From: an uncultured Pseudomonadota bacterium
GTDB taxonomy: Bacteria; Pseudomonadota; Alphaproteobacteria; Rs-D84
Direction of reading: 5' to 3'
Assembly (NCBI GenBank): GCA_902795435.1
Contig: CADBLE010000006.1
Coordinates: 109,611-145,513 of the forward strand
Length of the DNA stretch: 35,903 nt
The position numbers were made by a program, and so were the translations under genes. The notes below the pieces were generated by a model. That model searched no databases, had not been told where the DNA came from, and saw nothing but the letters and a program-made list of their open reading frames with translations. Within the stretch, counting starts at the first letter, position 1, and each line of letters opens with the position of its first letter. Positions 1-11,139 of this stretch are shown one piece after another.

Positions 1-1
1 T

Positions 2-721
2 ATGGGCGAATTTGAAAACCGTGTGAATCCAACACGAATAAACCACCCATTGACCAGTGAACGCATAAATAACGCAAAAACCAAGATTTCAAGATTGAAA
101 AATATTCCAAAACAGAAAAACGCAAAATCTGAAAACCAGTCATACGAAACATTGCGCGCTAAATTGATAGGATACATAGACACCGACAAAAATGTTTTGA
201 TAAAATATCCGTATAAAGATAAAAGCGACGCGGGAATTTATGCACGTGCAATTGCAAATATGCGGTCTGGCAATTTGGACATTGCAAAAACGGGAACACA
301 AACTTTAATTAAACGCAACCCGAACAACCCATATTATTATGAATTATTGGGCGATATAGAATACCAATATGGCCATTATGACGACAGCGTTTTGGCATAC
401 GAAAAATCTATTGAATTATCCAAAAACGCACCACAAATTGAAACCGCGTTGGCATTGGTGCTGAGTGAAAGAAAAAAACCGAACGATATTGAACGCGCGA
501 ACACATTGTGCAAGAAAGTGATTTTATCCGAACCGTCGCCATTATCATATTGGATATTGGCACGCGTGAACGACGGCGGAATATCAGATTGGGCAATGGC
601 TGAATTTTACAAAATGAACGGCGACGATAAAAAAGCAAAAAAATATGCAAAATCTGCCCAGAAAAAATTACCTAAAACCGCACCTGAATATATAAAATCA
701 GGCGATATATTAAAGAAATAA
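2..721 (+). CDS. M48-family metalloprotease, C-terminal TPR part (BepA-like), 5' partial
   Basis: The reading frame is open to the left window edge, so the first Met is probably internal and the catalytic HExxH domain lies outside. The visible part begins with a NHPLTSERI segment, matching the conserved HP..eRi element that follows the M48 protease domain in BepA/YfgC-type proteins. It continues into helical tetratricopeptide-like repeats (about residues 70-235; for example NPNNPYYYELLGDIEY). BepA-type proteins are periplasmic protease/chaperones that help assemble or degrade outer-membrane proteins such as LptD and BamA. The protein ends in a lysine-rich tail. A promoter and a separate small gene follow, so this is the last gene of its unit. 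The family call is from motif and architecture; the substrate is unknown. Confidence 0.7.
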   Translation: MGEFENRVNPTRINHPLTSERINNAKTKISRLKNIPKQKNAKSENQSYETLRAKLIGYIDTDKNVLIKYPYKDKSDAGIYARAIANMRSGNLDIAKTGTQTLIKRNPNNPYYYELLGDIEYQYGHYDDSVLAYEKSIELSKNAPQIETALALVLSERKKPNDIERANTLCKKVILSEPSPLSYWILARVNDGGISDWAMAEFYKMNGDDKKAKKYAKSAQKKLPKTAPEYIKSGDILKK

Positions 722-732
722 AAAAATAAACC

Positions 733-760
733 TTGCATAATGTGAATAAAATACTATGAT
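733..760 (+). promoter_or_regulatory. sigma70-type promoter for the 813 lipoprotein gene
   Basis: TTGCAT at 733-738 and TATGAT at 755-760 are separated by 16 bases. They lie about 50 bases upstream of the start codon at 813, in a gap with no other gene. Confidence 0.55.
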
Positions 761-812
761 AAAGGTGTGTTGTAAAGGCACAGGAATCTCAAAAAACCTT
801 AAGGAGAAAATC

Positions 813-962
813 ATGAAAAAATTATTATTAGCATTGTTCGCAGTTATGACATTGGCTGCATGTACAGGTTCATACAAATCTGGAAATTGTGAATACGATT
901 TCTTGTTACACAAAGATATTTCTATTTCTAAAATTATTGGTAATGCAACTGGTGGTTGCTAA
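813..962 (+). CDS. small lipoprotein, 49 aa, unknown function
   Basis: The start at 813 is chosen because AAGGAG sits at 801-806 with a good spacing; an upstream in-frame ATG at 756 would lack this. The product starts MKKLLLALFAVMTLAAC, a classic lipoprotein signal with lipobox LAAC, so Cys17 would be lipidated after signal peptidase II cleavage. Only about 32 residues remain, with two further cysteines. It has its own promoter and a strong terminator just after the stop, so it is monocistronic. It resembles in size and layout the other tiny lipoprotein at 20058. Entericidin-like or lysis-type lipoproteins are possible relatives, but no family is recognised. Confidence 0.75.
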   Translation: MKKLLLALFAVMTLAACTGSYKSGNCEYDFLLHKDISISKIIGNATGGC

Positions 963-982
963 TCTGATAAACAGAGATAAAA

Positions 983-1015
983 AAAACACCTGCAAAATTG
1001 CAGGTGTTTTTATTT
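983..1015 (+). terminator. Rho-independent terminator
   Basis: A perfect stem ACACCTGCA/TGCAGGTGT with a 4-base loop, extended by A-T pairs, is followed by a T-rich tract. It ends the 813 gene. Confidence 0.85.
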
Positions 1016-1066
1016 GCCCGCACATCAAAAATATGATAAAATTGTGTGGTAACCAAAGGGAAAAAT

Positions 1067-1441
1067 ATGACCAACCAGAATCAAATAAAATTCTCTAGCG
1101 AACAATATAGGGACATTTTACAATACATCAAAAAATCTGATGAAATTAAAATTGTCAGAAGTCATCCTGGTACAAAATATAAATACAAATATGATTATAA
1201 AATATACAACAGCAAGACAAATCAGCTTTTGTTATCAGTAGAAAAAGATAGAGAAAAACGGATGGGTTATGATATAAAAAACTGTGACGGCGAAATCATA
1301 TTTACCAAAGACAGAAAGGCTTCTAACATAGCGAGATCGACTATATACGCATATCACAAACAAGAAAATGACATAACATATAAATTATCTTTCTTGATGC
1401 GTGCATTTATGTCTTCATCGAATTTCATAAAATCAAAATAA
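1067..1441 (+). CDS. hypothetical protein, 124 aa
   Basis: ATG at 1067 is preferred over the in-frame GTG at 1046 because AAAGGG lies 6 bases before it. The product is basic and lysine/tyrosine-rich (KYKYKYDYKIY near residue 40), soluble, without a signal peptide or membrane segment. I recognise no domain. It is AT-richer than the neighbouring housekeeping genes and ends 2 bases before a hairpin terminator shared with the convergent RNase E/G gene. This could be a lineage-specific or recently acquired gene. Confidence 0.6.
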   Translation: MTNQNQIKFSSEQYRDILQYIKKSDEIKIVRSHPGTKYKYKYDYKIYNSKTNQLLLSVEKDREKRMGYDIKNCDGEIIFTKDRKASNIARSTIYAYHKQENDITYKLSFLMRAFMSSSNFIKSK

Positions 1442-1442
1442 A

Positions 1443-1468
1443 AACCGCCCAAACGGGCGGTTTATTTT
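1443..1468. terminator. bidirectional terminator between convergent genes
   Basis: The stem AACCGCCC/GGGCGGTT with loop AAAC (1443-1462) has T-rich DNA on the right and A-rich DNA on the left. It can stop both the 1067 gene and the RNase gene ending at 1469. Confidence 0.85.
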
Positions 1469-3268
1469 TTAACCAACCAATTTTTGCCACAAGGTTTGTT
1501 TCTTTTGTCCTTTTTTAACTGGCTTTCTGTGACGTGGTGCAGTTGTTGTGATACGTTTAGCCTCGGTATGTTGGGCGTTTTTCTTTTTCGCATCTGTTGA
1601 TGGTTCGTGTGCGTCCAACACTTCGTCTGTTTTCACATTTTCAATTGCAACGCGTTGAATTGAATATTGGTCAATGTTCATTAAACTGTCGTCGCCAACA
1701 ATTACAATTTCTGTTTCGAATTCTTTTTCCATTGCTGCCAATTCAGCACGTTTTTGATTCAACAGATATATTGCAACATCACTTGGCACCGTCATAATGA
1801 TTTTTTGTGCCGCTTTTGCCAATAATTTTTCCTGTAAATGACGGAACAAGATTATTGACGCAGTTTGGATAGATGGCACAACGCCCGCCCCCATACAATG
1901 TGGGCATACAACGTATGAAGATTCAATGAAAGATGAACGCAATCTTTGACGTGATAACATCAAAACACCAAATGCGTTGATTTTCGCAACCTGGGTTCTG
2001 GCACGGTCATGTTTCATAACTTCGCGCATTTTTTGTTCCAATTTGCGATTATTCTTTTCTTCTTCCATATCGATAAAGTCAATCGCAACGATACCCGCCA
2101 AATCACGCAATCTTAATTGCAATGCGATTTCTTCGGCCGCTTCCAAATTAGTATTCAATGCGGTTTGTTCAATATCTTTTTCTTTGATAGCACGTGAAGA
2201 ATTCACGTCAATTGTCACCATGGCTTCTGTTTGGTTGATAACAATTGAACCGCCAGATGGCAATACTACGTATGGACCATGCAAACCTTCTAATTGTTTT
2301 TCAACACCCGCCTTGGTCATCAAAGGCAGTGCGGTATCTTTGTATTGAATCAATTGTTTGCGTGGTGCCTTGCCATACATTTGAATGAAATAAGATTTTG
2401 CTTCTGCAAATGCTTCATCACCCTGGACATACATAACATCATCTTTGTCAGATATAAAATCACGAACAACACGACGCAACAATGAATCTTCGGTGTGAAT
2501 TGTAACCGGTGCCACAGATTCCAATGTTGTTTTACGAATATCGTTCCACAAAGATGTCAAATATTCGTAATCTTTTGCGATTTCTTCTGCATTTGCATCT
2601 TGGGCGGCTGTTCTTAAAACAACGGTCATACCCTTTGGTATTTTAAGGGCGTGTAAAACCTCACGCAATCTGGCACGTTCAGATTTATCTGAAATCTTTT
2701 TAGAAATACCGTATGAATTGCGTTTTCTGGAATTAGGCATCAAAACGGCAAAACGGCCCGCCAATGACAAATAAGTTGTCATAGATGCACCCTTTTGTCC
2801 GCGTTCTTCTTTTACGCCCTGGACCAACAAAATTTGCTTTGGTTTAATAACATCTTGAATCTTGAATTCACGTGCGCGTTTGATAAATTCAACATTATCT
2901 TCGCCGGCACTGCGGTCATCGTATTCGGCAACTTCGTCTTCTTCGTCGTTTGGATCGTCGTCGTCATCAACGATATTAGCATGTGCCAATTCAAGTAATT
3001 TCTTTTTCTGTTCGGCAGTAACCTGATAATAATCAGGGTGGATTTCAGAAAATGGCAAAAATCCATTTTTTCCATTTCCGTAATCTACAAATGCGGCCTG
3101 AAGTGATGGTTCAACGCGTATAACCTTTGCCAGATAGATATTACCCTTTATCTGAGGTTTAGTTGTTGTTTCTACGTCAAAATCAGACACACGATTGGTC
3201 AGGGCATCTACAACAACAACCCTGGTTTCTTCTGGATGAACACCATCCACATAAATCTTTTTTGACAT
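1469..3268 (-). CDS. rne: ribonuclease E/G family endoribonuclease
   Basis: This endoribonuclease would drive mRNA decay and rRNA/tRNA processing. The 599-aa product has an N-terminal S1 domain (about residues 35-150) carrying a long acidic insert near residues 98-118. The catalytic DNase-I-like subdomain has Asp in TIDVNSSRA (~351) and in AIDFIDME (~394). Their 43-residue spacing equals that of E. coli Asp303/Asp346. A Zn-link motif, CPHC, lies at ~457-460. The usual long disordered degradosome scaffold is missing; only a basic tail ending TLWQKLVG follows. Length is therefore between RNase G and RNase E. AAGGAT precedes the start. About 200 bases upstream are gene-free; E. coli rne also has a long autoregulatory leader, but nothing here proves one. 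Confidence 0.93.
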   Translation of the reverse strand: MSKKIYVDGVHPEETRVVVVDALTNRVSDFDVETTTKPQIKGNIYLAKVIRVEPSLQAAFVDYGNGKNGFLPFSEIHPDYYQVTAEQKKKLLELAHANIVDDDDDPNDEEDEVAEYDDRSAGEDNVEFIKRAREFKIQDVIKPKQILLVQGVKEERGQKGASMTTYLSLAGRFAVLMPNSRKRNSYGISKKISDKSERARLREVLHALKIPKGMTVVLRTAAQDANAEEIAKDYEYLTSLWNDIRKTTLESVAPVTIHTEDSLLRRVVRDFISDKDDVMYVQGDEAFAEAKSYFIQMYGKAPRKQLIQYKDTALPLMTKAGVEKQLEGLHGPYVVLPSGGSIVINQTEAMVTIDVNSSRAIKEKDIEQTALNTNLEAAEEIALQLRLRDLAGIVAIDFIDMEEEKNNRKLEQKMREVMKHDRARTQVAKINAFGVLMLSRQRLRSSFIESSYVVCPHCMGAGVVPSIQTASIILFRHLQEKLLAKAAQKIIMTVPSDVAIYLLNQKRAELAAMEKEFETEIVIVGDDSLMNIDQYSIQRVAIENVKTDEVLDAHEPSTDAKKKNAQHTEAKRITTTAPRHRKPVKKGQKKQTLWQKLVG

Positions 3269-3472
3269 TTAATAATCCTTTTGTGTTTGGGGTGTACAAA
3301 ACAGATATAACCCGTTCCCATGGGGCGTCCCAGCCCATGCCAAGGATGCACGCAACGATAACAAACAGCGCGACTCGGATTAAAGTAAAAAGTGATAATA
3401 CAAACACTATCTTTACCCCGTTTTATACAACATTGTAAAGAATAGCAAACTGTGGTCTAAATGGCAAGATGT

Positions 3473-4504
3473 TTATGAATCTAAATTATTATTTTTGTGA
3501 TGTATTGGTAATTTTGGCATCTTATGTTTTGCTTCTTCGAGCCAACGTTTCATACGGGCACGCAACCATCTTTCATAGATAAAGAACAGTCCCCCCACCC
3601 CTATAAGTGGCAAAACATAGTATATTATTCTGTATGCCAATAATGCACCAAATACGCTTGCTTCATTGACATTACCCGAAGGCACTATCTTAGGCAGAGC
3701 AATTAAAAATATAGATTCGAAAACCCCAATACCACCAGGTGTCTGACTGAATACGCCAGCCACAGCGGCTATTACATATAATCCCATAAACATACCAAAC
3801 GGTAAATCTGGAACGTATGGAATTAAACAGAAATAAAGAACCAATCCCGCACACAGAGCGTCCATTATTCCCAAAAAGGTTTGTACGGTTGCCGTTCCAA
3901 TGGACGGAATATGGAATTTTATTTCACCAATGCGAATACTTTTATCGCAAAAAACAATTGCTATCGCATAATATGCCAATATCAATGACAAACACGCGAT
4001 AAACAATCCAGTTATTCCAATAGAAACACTGTCTTGCAATATTTCATGTGGAACAAGAAAATACCCTATAACCGCAACCGCGGCATAGCCCAAGAAAAAT
4101 GTAAGTCCTGAAAAAGTTATCATTTTAATAATATCTGCCCCAGGAACACGCCAGCGTGTGTATAAACGATATCTGATTGCACCGCCACTGACCGCCGCAC
4201 TGCCCGCGTTATTGCTGATTGCAAACCCCAGCATTCCCGCCAACATCCATTTCCACCAGGAAACCTTTCTGCCGACGTATTCAAGTGCCAAATAATCATA
4301 AAGTGATAACGCGACATAACCGACAAAGCATGCAATACTGGCCATTACCAGATTAGCAAATGGTATGTGCCATAATGAACGCAATATGTCCATCAAAGAA
4401 TAATTACGCAATTGCCAATACAACATACCGGCCGCCAATACAAAGAAAAACAGACCAGCATAGCCGATAAGCCTTTTGAAAAATCGTTTTGTTTTTACTG
4501 ACAT
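3473..4504 (-). CDS. UPF0104 / lysylphosphatidylglycerol synthase TM-region-like membrane protein
   Basis: The 343-aa integral membrane protein has about eight hydrophobic segments. It matches the YbhN/MprF-N-terminal type (UPF0104). The conserved elements are the NNAGSAAVSGGAIRYRLY stretch near residue 100 and the TPGGIGVFE motif near residue 255. In MprF this domain flips or handles phospholipids; here there is no synthase domain, so a lipid translocation role is only an inference. A basic loop and tail (KRWLEEAKHKMPKLP) end the protein. It lies between RNase E/G and an ABC exporter on the same strand, with 69 bases to the exporter gene's end. Confidence 0.85.
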   Translation of the reverse strand: MSVKTKRFFKRLIGYAGLFFFVLAAGMLYWQLRNYSLMDILRSLWHIPFANLVMASIACFVGYVALSLYDYLALEYVGRKVSWWKWMLAGMLGFAISNNAGSAAVSGGAIRYRLYTRWRVPGADIIKMITFSGLTFFLGYAAVAVIGYFLVPHEILQDSVSIGITGLFIACLSLILAYYAIAIVFCDKSIRIGEIKFHIPSIGTATVQTFLGIMDALCAGLVLYFCLIPYVPDLPFGMFMGLYVIAAVAGVFSQTPGGIGVFESIFLIALPKIVPSGNVNEASVFGALLAYRIIYYVLPLIGVGGLFFIYERWLRARMKRWLEEAKHKMPKLPIHHKNNNLDS

Positions 4505-4573
4505 AACATTTATTCTCTTGCGTTTGGAATCATAGCACTTGCTACAAAAAAATCAAACTAAATAAATAAATTC

Positions 4574-6364
4574 CTATTTTTCCTGTAAAAATCCGCCAGA
4601 TTGCATTTGCCACAATTTGTAATAAGTGCCCTTTTTACGTAATAAAGCGGAATGGGTTCCTTGTTCTACAACTTCACCTTCGTCCAGAACGATTATTCTG
4701 TCCATATTACGCAGGGTTGATAAACGGTGTGCAATTGCTATGGTTGTGCGTCCTTCTGATAATTTATCAAAAGATTTTTGGATTGCGATTTCTGTTTCAC
4801 TGTCCAGCGCAGATGTCGCTTCGTCCAAAACCAAAATTGGTGCATCTTTCAAGAAAGCACGCGCAATCGCGACACGTTGTCTTTGACCGCCAGACAATTT
4901 AATACCCTTGTCCCCGACGATAGAATCATATTTCTTTTCTGTACCCATTATAAATTTATCCGCAGATGCAAATTTTGCCGCCTTTCTTATTTCTTCTTTT
5001 GTTGCACCGAATTTACCGTATGCGATATTTTCCGCCAAAGTTCTATTGAACATTGTTGGGTCTTGCGGAATAAATGAAATGTTTTCACGCAGGGAATCTT
5101 GGCGAACTTCATCTATTTTCTGGCCATCTATGATAATTTCGCCCTTTTGCGGTTCATAAAAACGCATCAGCAAATTCACCAATGTGGTTTTTCCGGCACC
5201 AGATGCACCAACAATACCGACCCTTTCCCCTGGTTTTATGGTTAAACTCAGATTTTTCAACACATATTTGTTTCTGTATTTGAAATAAATGTTCTTGAAT
5301 TCAATCAAGCCCTTGTTCACAACCAAAGGTTTTGCGTTTTCCAAATCCATAATTTCCACAGGAACTACCAATTCACGATATGCCTTGTTCGCAGACGCTG
5401 TTTTATCTATGACATCTGGCAAAACATCAATAATGGCACCAACCATACCCATAACTGTATAGAATACAGACATTGTATAGATAACTTCTGATAACAAAAT
5501 TTCACCGCGTTGGAACAAAATACAACAAAACAATATTGTTGCACCCATCATCAAATCCCACAATAACCCAGGAATCGCCCAGAATAAACGCGAAACATAT
5601 CTTGAATACATAATCGCTTTGACTGATTTCATACGTGGTTCTTTCAATGCCTGTTTTTCTTTGTTTGCGCCGGCAAACAATTTAACAATGTTATAATTCA
5701 CAAAACTGTCTATCAATTTACCATTCAAAGCACTTTTTGTACCAGATGCTTCTTCGCTGGCCTTTTTAACCTTGGTTCGCATAATCCATACGAAAGCCAC
5801 ACGGAAAACCAATGCGAATATAAATAACAAAGCAACATATCTATTGACCGTAAATAACATCCAACCATTGACAAACACAATCACTAAACGACAAAACGCA
5901 TGCCAAATTTGGTCAAACGCATCAAAAGCATTTTCTATGTATCCAATTTGGGTATGAATAGAACCAGACATACGTTCTGTCCAGAAATGCATAGATTGTT
6001 TATGAACATATGTTGTTAAAATTTCTGATACTTGATTACGAAGTCCCGGTCCAATATGCGAAACCAATGTGCTGGCCACCAGATTATTGACCGTCATAAA
6101 CATATTCAACCCAATAATCAAAATAATTGTTGGTAATGCATACATAACAAAATTTGTTCCCGGGGCAATTGGTTGTTCAAACAAAGCAGCCGTCCAACGT
6201 TCAATATATGGCCAAACCGCACCATTTGACGAAACAACCGCCAACGCAAACATCCAACAAATAATTAAAAATCTGTAATTTTTTATTGCGTATTTCAGAT
6301 AAAATTTCAGCACAGATTTCGGCAACGAAATCTTATTTTCGTTTTCTTTGGTTTTAGATTTCAT
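4574..6364 (-). CDS. ABC exporter, fused membrane and ATPase domains (MsbA-like)
   Basis: The 596-aa half-transporter works as a homodimer in the inner membrane. The N-terminal ~330 residues carry six hydrophobic segments. The ATPase domain has Walker A GASGAGKTT (~388), signature LSGGQRQRVAIARAF (~490), Walker B ILVLDEATSALD (~510) and the H-loop IAIAHRLS. This layout fits the MsbA/lipid-A-core, multidrug and haemolysin-B-like exporters. Its place beside a UPF0104 lipid-type membrane protein and a penicillin-binding protein suggests envelope lipid or drug export, but the substrate cannot be read from sequence. The gene is complete and not obviously transferred. Confidence 0.92.
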   Translation of the reverse strand: MKSKTKENENKISLPKSVLKFYLKYAIKNYRFLIICWMFALAVVSSNGAVWPYIERWTAALFEQPIAPGTNFVMYALPTIILIIGLNMFMTVNNLVASTLVSHIGPGLRNQVSEILTTYVHKQSMHFWTERMSGSIHTQIGYIENAFDAFDQIWHAFCRLVIVFVNGWMLFTVNRYVALLFIFALVFRVAFVWIMRTKVKKASEEASGTKSALNGKLIDSFVNYNIVKLFAGANKEKQALKEPRMKSVKAIMYSRYVSRLFWAIPGLLWDLMMGATILFCCILFQRGEILLSEVIYTMSVFYTVMGMVGAIIDVLPDVIDKTASANKAYRELVVPVEIMDLENAKPLVVNKGLIEFKNIYFKYRNKYVLKNLSLTIKPGERVGIVGASGAGKTTLVNLLMRFYEPQKGEIIIDGQKIDEVRQDSLRENISFIPQDPTMFNRTLAENIAYGKFGATKEEIRKAAKFASADKFIMGTEKKYDSIVGDKGIKLSGGQRQRVAIARAFLKDAPILVLDEATSALDSETEIAIQKSFDKLSEGRTTIAIAHRLSTLRNMDRIIVLDEGEVVEQGTHSALLRKKGTYYKLWQMQSGGFLQEK

Positions 6365-6426
6365 GATTATATTCCCCGTTTCACGACAAACAATGTTAGT
6401 CTATAAAAAAACCTTATTCAACAGAT

Positions 6427-8180
6427 TTATTTTACAATATCATGGAATATTGTCGCAGGTAATGTTCCACCCGTAATCTTTGATGACATAGATGTATTAT
6501 CGTCACGCCCGACCCAAACACCCATTACAAAATCAGCAGTTGCCCCAACAAACCACGCGTCCCTGTTATCATTGCTGGTTCCTGTTTTTCCACCAAAAAC
6601 CTTTGGTGTGTATGCACGTTTACCAGTTCCCTTGGTCACAACTTCGTATAATAATTCTTTCATATATTCAACCGTTTGTGGTGATAACAATGTTATTTCA
6701 TCTGACGGATTTCTTTCGTATAAAACGTTTCCTTTGGCATCTTTGATTTTTGTTATAGAATACGGTCTGACAGATTTCCCATCATTCCAAATCACAGAAT
6801 AAATTGTTGTTAAATCTAACAAATTCATTTCAGACGCACCCAAAACGGTTGAATATTCACGTTTCAATTTGTTTCCAACCCCCAAACGAGCCGCCATTTT
6901 CAATACATTATCTATGCCATATTCTTTGGTCAATTTAAGCGGCACCGAATTCACACTTTTTGCAAAAGCGGTTGCCAGATTTATTCCACCATAATAATGT
7001 TCATTATAATTTTTCGGGTTATAATCACCAATTGAAAATGGTGAATCATTTACATAAGAATCTGGTGTCATACCATTTTCAAGTGCAACCAAATAAACAA
7101 CTGGCTTAAATGCAGACCCTGGTTGACGTAATGCCAAAACGCGATTAAATTGGCTGACCTGGTAATCATCACCACCGACCATACTTTCAATCGCCCCGTC
7201 TTTTGCAATAGCCACAATGGCACCCTGATATTCACCAATATTGTCAGATAAAGTTGCGGCAACACGAGCCTGTAAATCTGTATCCATAGTTGTATAAACA
7301 TACAAATCTTTGTCTAAATTACCGACTCTGGATTCAACTTCTTCTTTTACAAAATCAGTCCAATAACGATATATGTTTTTATCATTTTTATGTGATGCAG
7401 GTTTCAATTCTTTTGCCGCCTTTTGTGCAGTTTCAAGGGTTATATAATTTTGTTTAACCATTTCTTGCAAAACAACACGGGCACGTTTTATATTGCGTTC
7501 TGGATTTTTCAATGGGCTGTATGTGGTTGGTGCCTTTAACATAGCAGCAATTTGTGCAGATTCTGCAACCGTCATTTTGTTTGCACCATGTCCGAATAAA
7601 ATATTAGATGCCGCGTCTATTCCACGTAATCCCCCAACCAAAGAAATTCTGTTTATGTACAAATCAAGAATTTGATTTTTATTAAATCTGTTTTCCAACC
7701 AATGCGACAAAATCAATTCTTGAATTTTACGAGATATTTTTTTATCGCGCGTCAAAAATATATTCTTGGCTGTTTGTTGTGTAATTGTAGAACCGCCCGC
7801 CGCAAAATGACCATGGAACAAATTCACCACAACCGCACGCAATGTTCCACGATAAGAAATCGCACCATGTTCATAGAAATTTTTATCTTCTATGGATAAT
7901 ATGGCCTGATATACATGTGGTGGTAAATTATCCACAGACACAGGATTTCCCATAATTCGTCCCATAGAACGAATTTCATTTCCATTTTTATCCAGAAATA
8001 TAATCGCAGGTTCGCGTGTTTCATGTAATATAGAATCAAGGGATGGCATCTGTAAAAACACGAACAGCACATACAATCCCACACAGCCAACCACGGCCAG
8101 AAAAACATTTATGAAAAACATAATCACGCGACTTTTAAAAGACCGCTTTTCTTCTTCTCTCTCGTTTTTTTTATTTCTCA

Positions 8181-8181
<1 letters not shown>
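6427..8181 (-). CDS. class A penicillin-binding protein (transglycosylase/transpeptidase)
   Basis: The 584-aa inner-membrane enzyme polymerises and cross-links peptidoglycan. One N-terminal membrane anchor lies at ~20-43. A GT51 domain follows, with catalytic Glu in EDKNFYEHGA (~95) and the GGSTITQQTAKN motif. The transpeptidase has SxxK in PGSAFKP (~354), SxN in KSVNS (~410) and GGKTGTSND (~530). It is shorter than PBP1a (about 850 aa) because it ends soon after the KTG box and lacks the OB insert and tail; PBP2A/PBP1C-like short forms are similar. The start overlaps the stop of ligA by one base (TAATG), so the two genes are co-transcribed and probably translationally coupled. Confidence 0.92.
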
Positions 8182-10223
<2,042 letters not shown>

Positions 10224-10225
10224 TT

Positions 10226-10250
10226 AAAAAACCACCCATCTGGGTGGCTT
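10226..10250 (-). terminator. terminator of the SIMPL-domain gene
   Basis: The stem CCACCCA/TGGGTGG (10232-10247) is followed on the minus strand by six T. The + side is also T-rich, so it may work both ways. Confidence 0.8.
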
Positions 10251-10253
10251 TTT

Positions 10254-11000
10254 TTATCTTAAATAAAATGTAATTGTTGAAACAACACGAACCTTTTTGT
10301 TGATTGCCTGTCTTTCATTATCAGACCATGCATCAACCTGGTCACGGGCGGTGATACTGAATACACCCTGGTTTGCAGATTTAATTTTACCCAATTTTGC
10401 ATCTGCATCTTTTGCGAATTGTTCACCCGCTTGTGTTGCGTTTTTAGTTGCTTCTTCTATCATTTTAATTTTAATGTCGTTAAGTCCGTTAAAGATATAG
10501 ATAGGACCAGTATAATCTTCTGTTACCGTTACGCCTTGACGCACCAAATCACCCATTTTGCGTGATACTGCATCAACCAATTCAACAGAACCAGAACGAA
10601 CCATCACACCGGTTTCAATAACATATCTGTCCGAAGAATCTTGACCTTTGCGTTCAATTTCGGAATAACCCGCATATTTATCACGCACCTGCAAACGCAA
10701 GTTTTGTATTTCTTCTTCCTTGAATCCATTTGAAATTAAAAATTCATGTGCTTTTTTGATATCAGCATCTATGTTATTTTGCACTTTTGCTAAATCACCA
10801 CCAACACGGTTGAATTTAATAGACCAAACCGCAGTATCAGCAACAACATCCATTTCCGCCAAACCCTTGACTGTGACGGTTCTGGACGCAACAGCCTGAT
10901 AAAAACCGTTTCCGATAAAGAATCCAGCCAACGCCATACCCAACGCTAATATACCAACCCAAATTGTTGGAACAGATTTAATTTTTTCAGTAAATTTCAT
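10254..11000 (-). CDS. SIMPL-domain (DUF541) periplasmic/membrane-anchored protein
   Basis: The 248-aa product has one N-terminal hydrophobic segment (~residues 12-32) that anchors or exports it. A SIMPL/DUF541 domain follows: VTVKGLAEMDVVADTAVWSI at the domain start and QAINKKVRVVSTITFYL at its end. SIMPL proteins (such as E. coli YggE and relatives) are envelope proteins linked to oxidative-stress or kinase signalling, with poorly known function. GGGAGG precedes the start. The gene stands alone, with its own terminator between it and the ligA promoter. Confidence 0.88.
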   Translation of the reverse strand: MKFTEKIKSVPTIWVGILALGMALAGFFIGNGFYQAVASRTVTVKGLAEMDVVADTAVWSIKFNRVGGDLAKVQNNIDADIKKAHEFLISNGFKEEEIQNLRLQVRDKYAGYSEIERKGQDSSDRYVIETGVMVRSGSVELVDAVSRKMGDLVRQGVTVTEDYTGPIYIFNGLNDIKIKMIEEATKNATQAGEQFAKDADAKLGKIKSANQGVFSITARDQVDAWSDNERQAINKKVRVVSTITFYLR

Positions 11001-11139
11001 AGATATTCCTCCCTTTTTTTATTTATGACTGAAAAGATTATACCCCCAAAAAAATATTATTCAAGACATAAAAAAACTTGAAAACCGAATTGAAATCATA
11101 CACACTTCACACAATGAATATTTCTATAAGGTGTCTCAC

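Noticed and set aside
3183..3407. Possible 74-aa membrane protein overlapping the rne start on the same strand
   Set aside because: It has no ribosome site, overlaps the strongly supported rne gene by about 85 bases and ends in a frame-shadow of rne codons. The region is better read as the rne leader.
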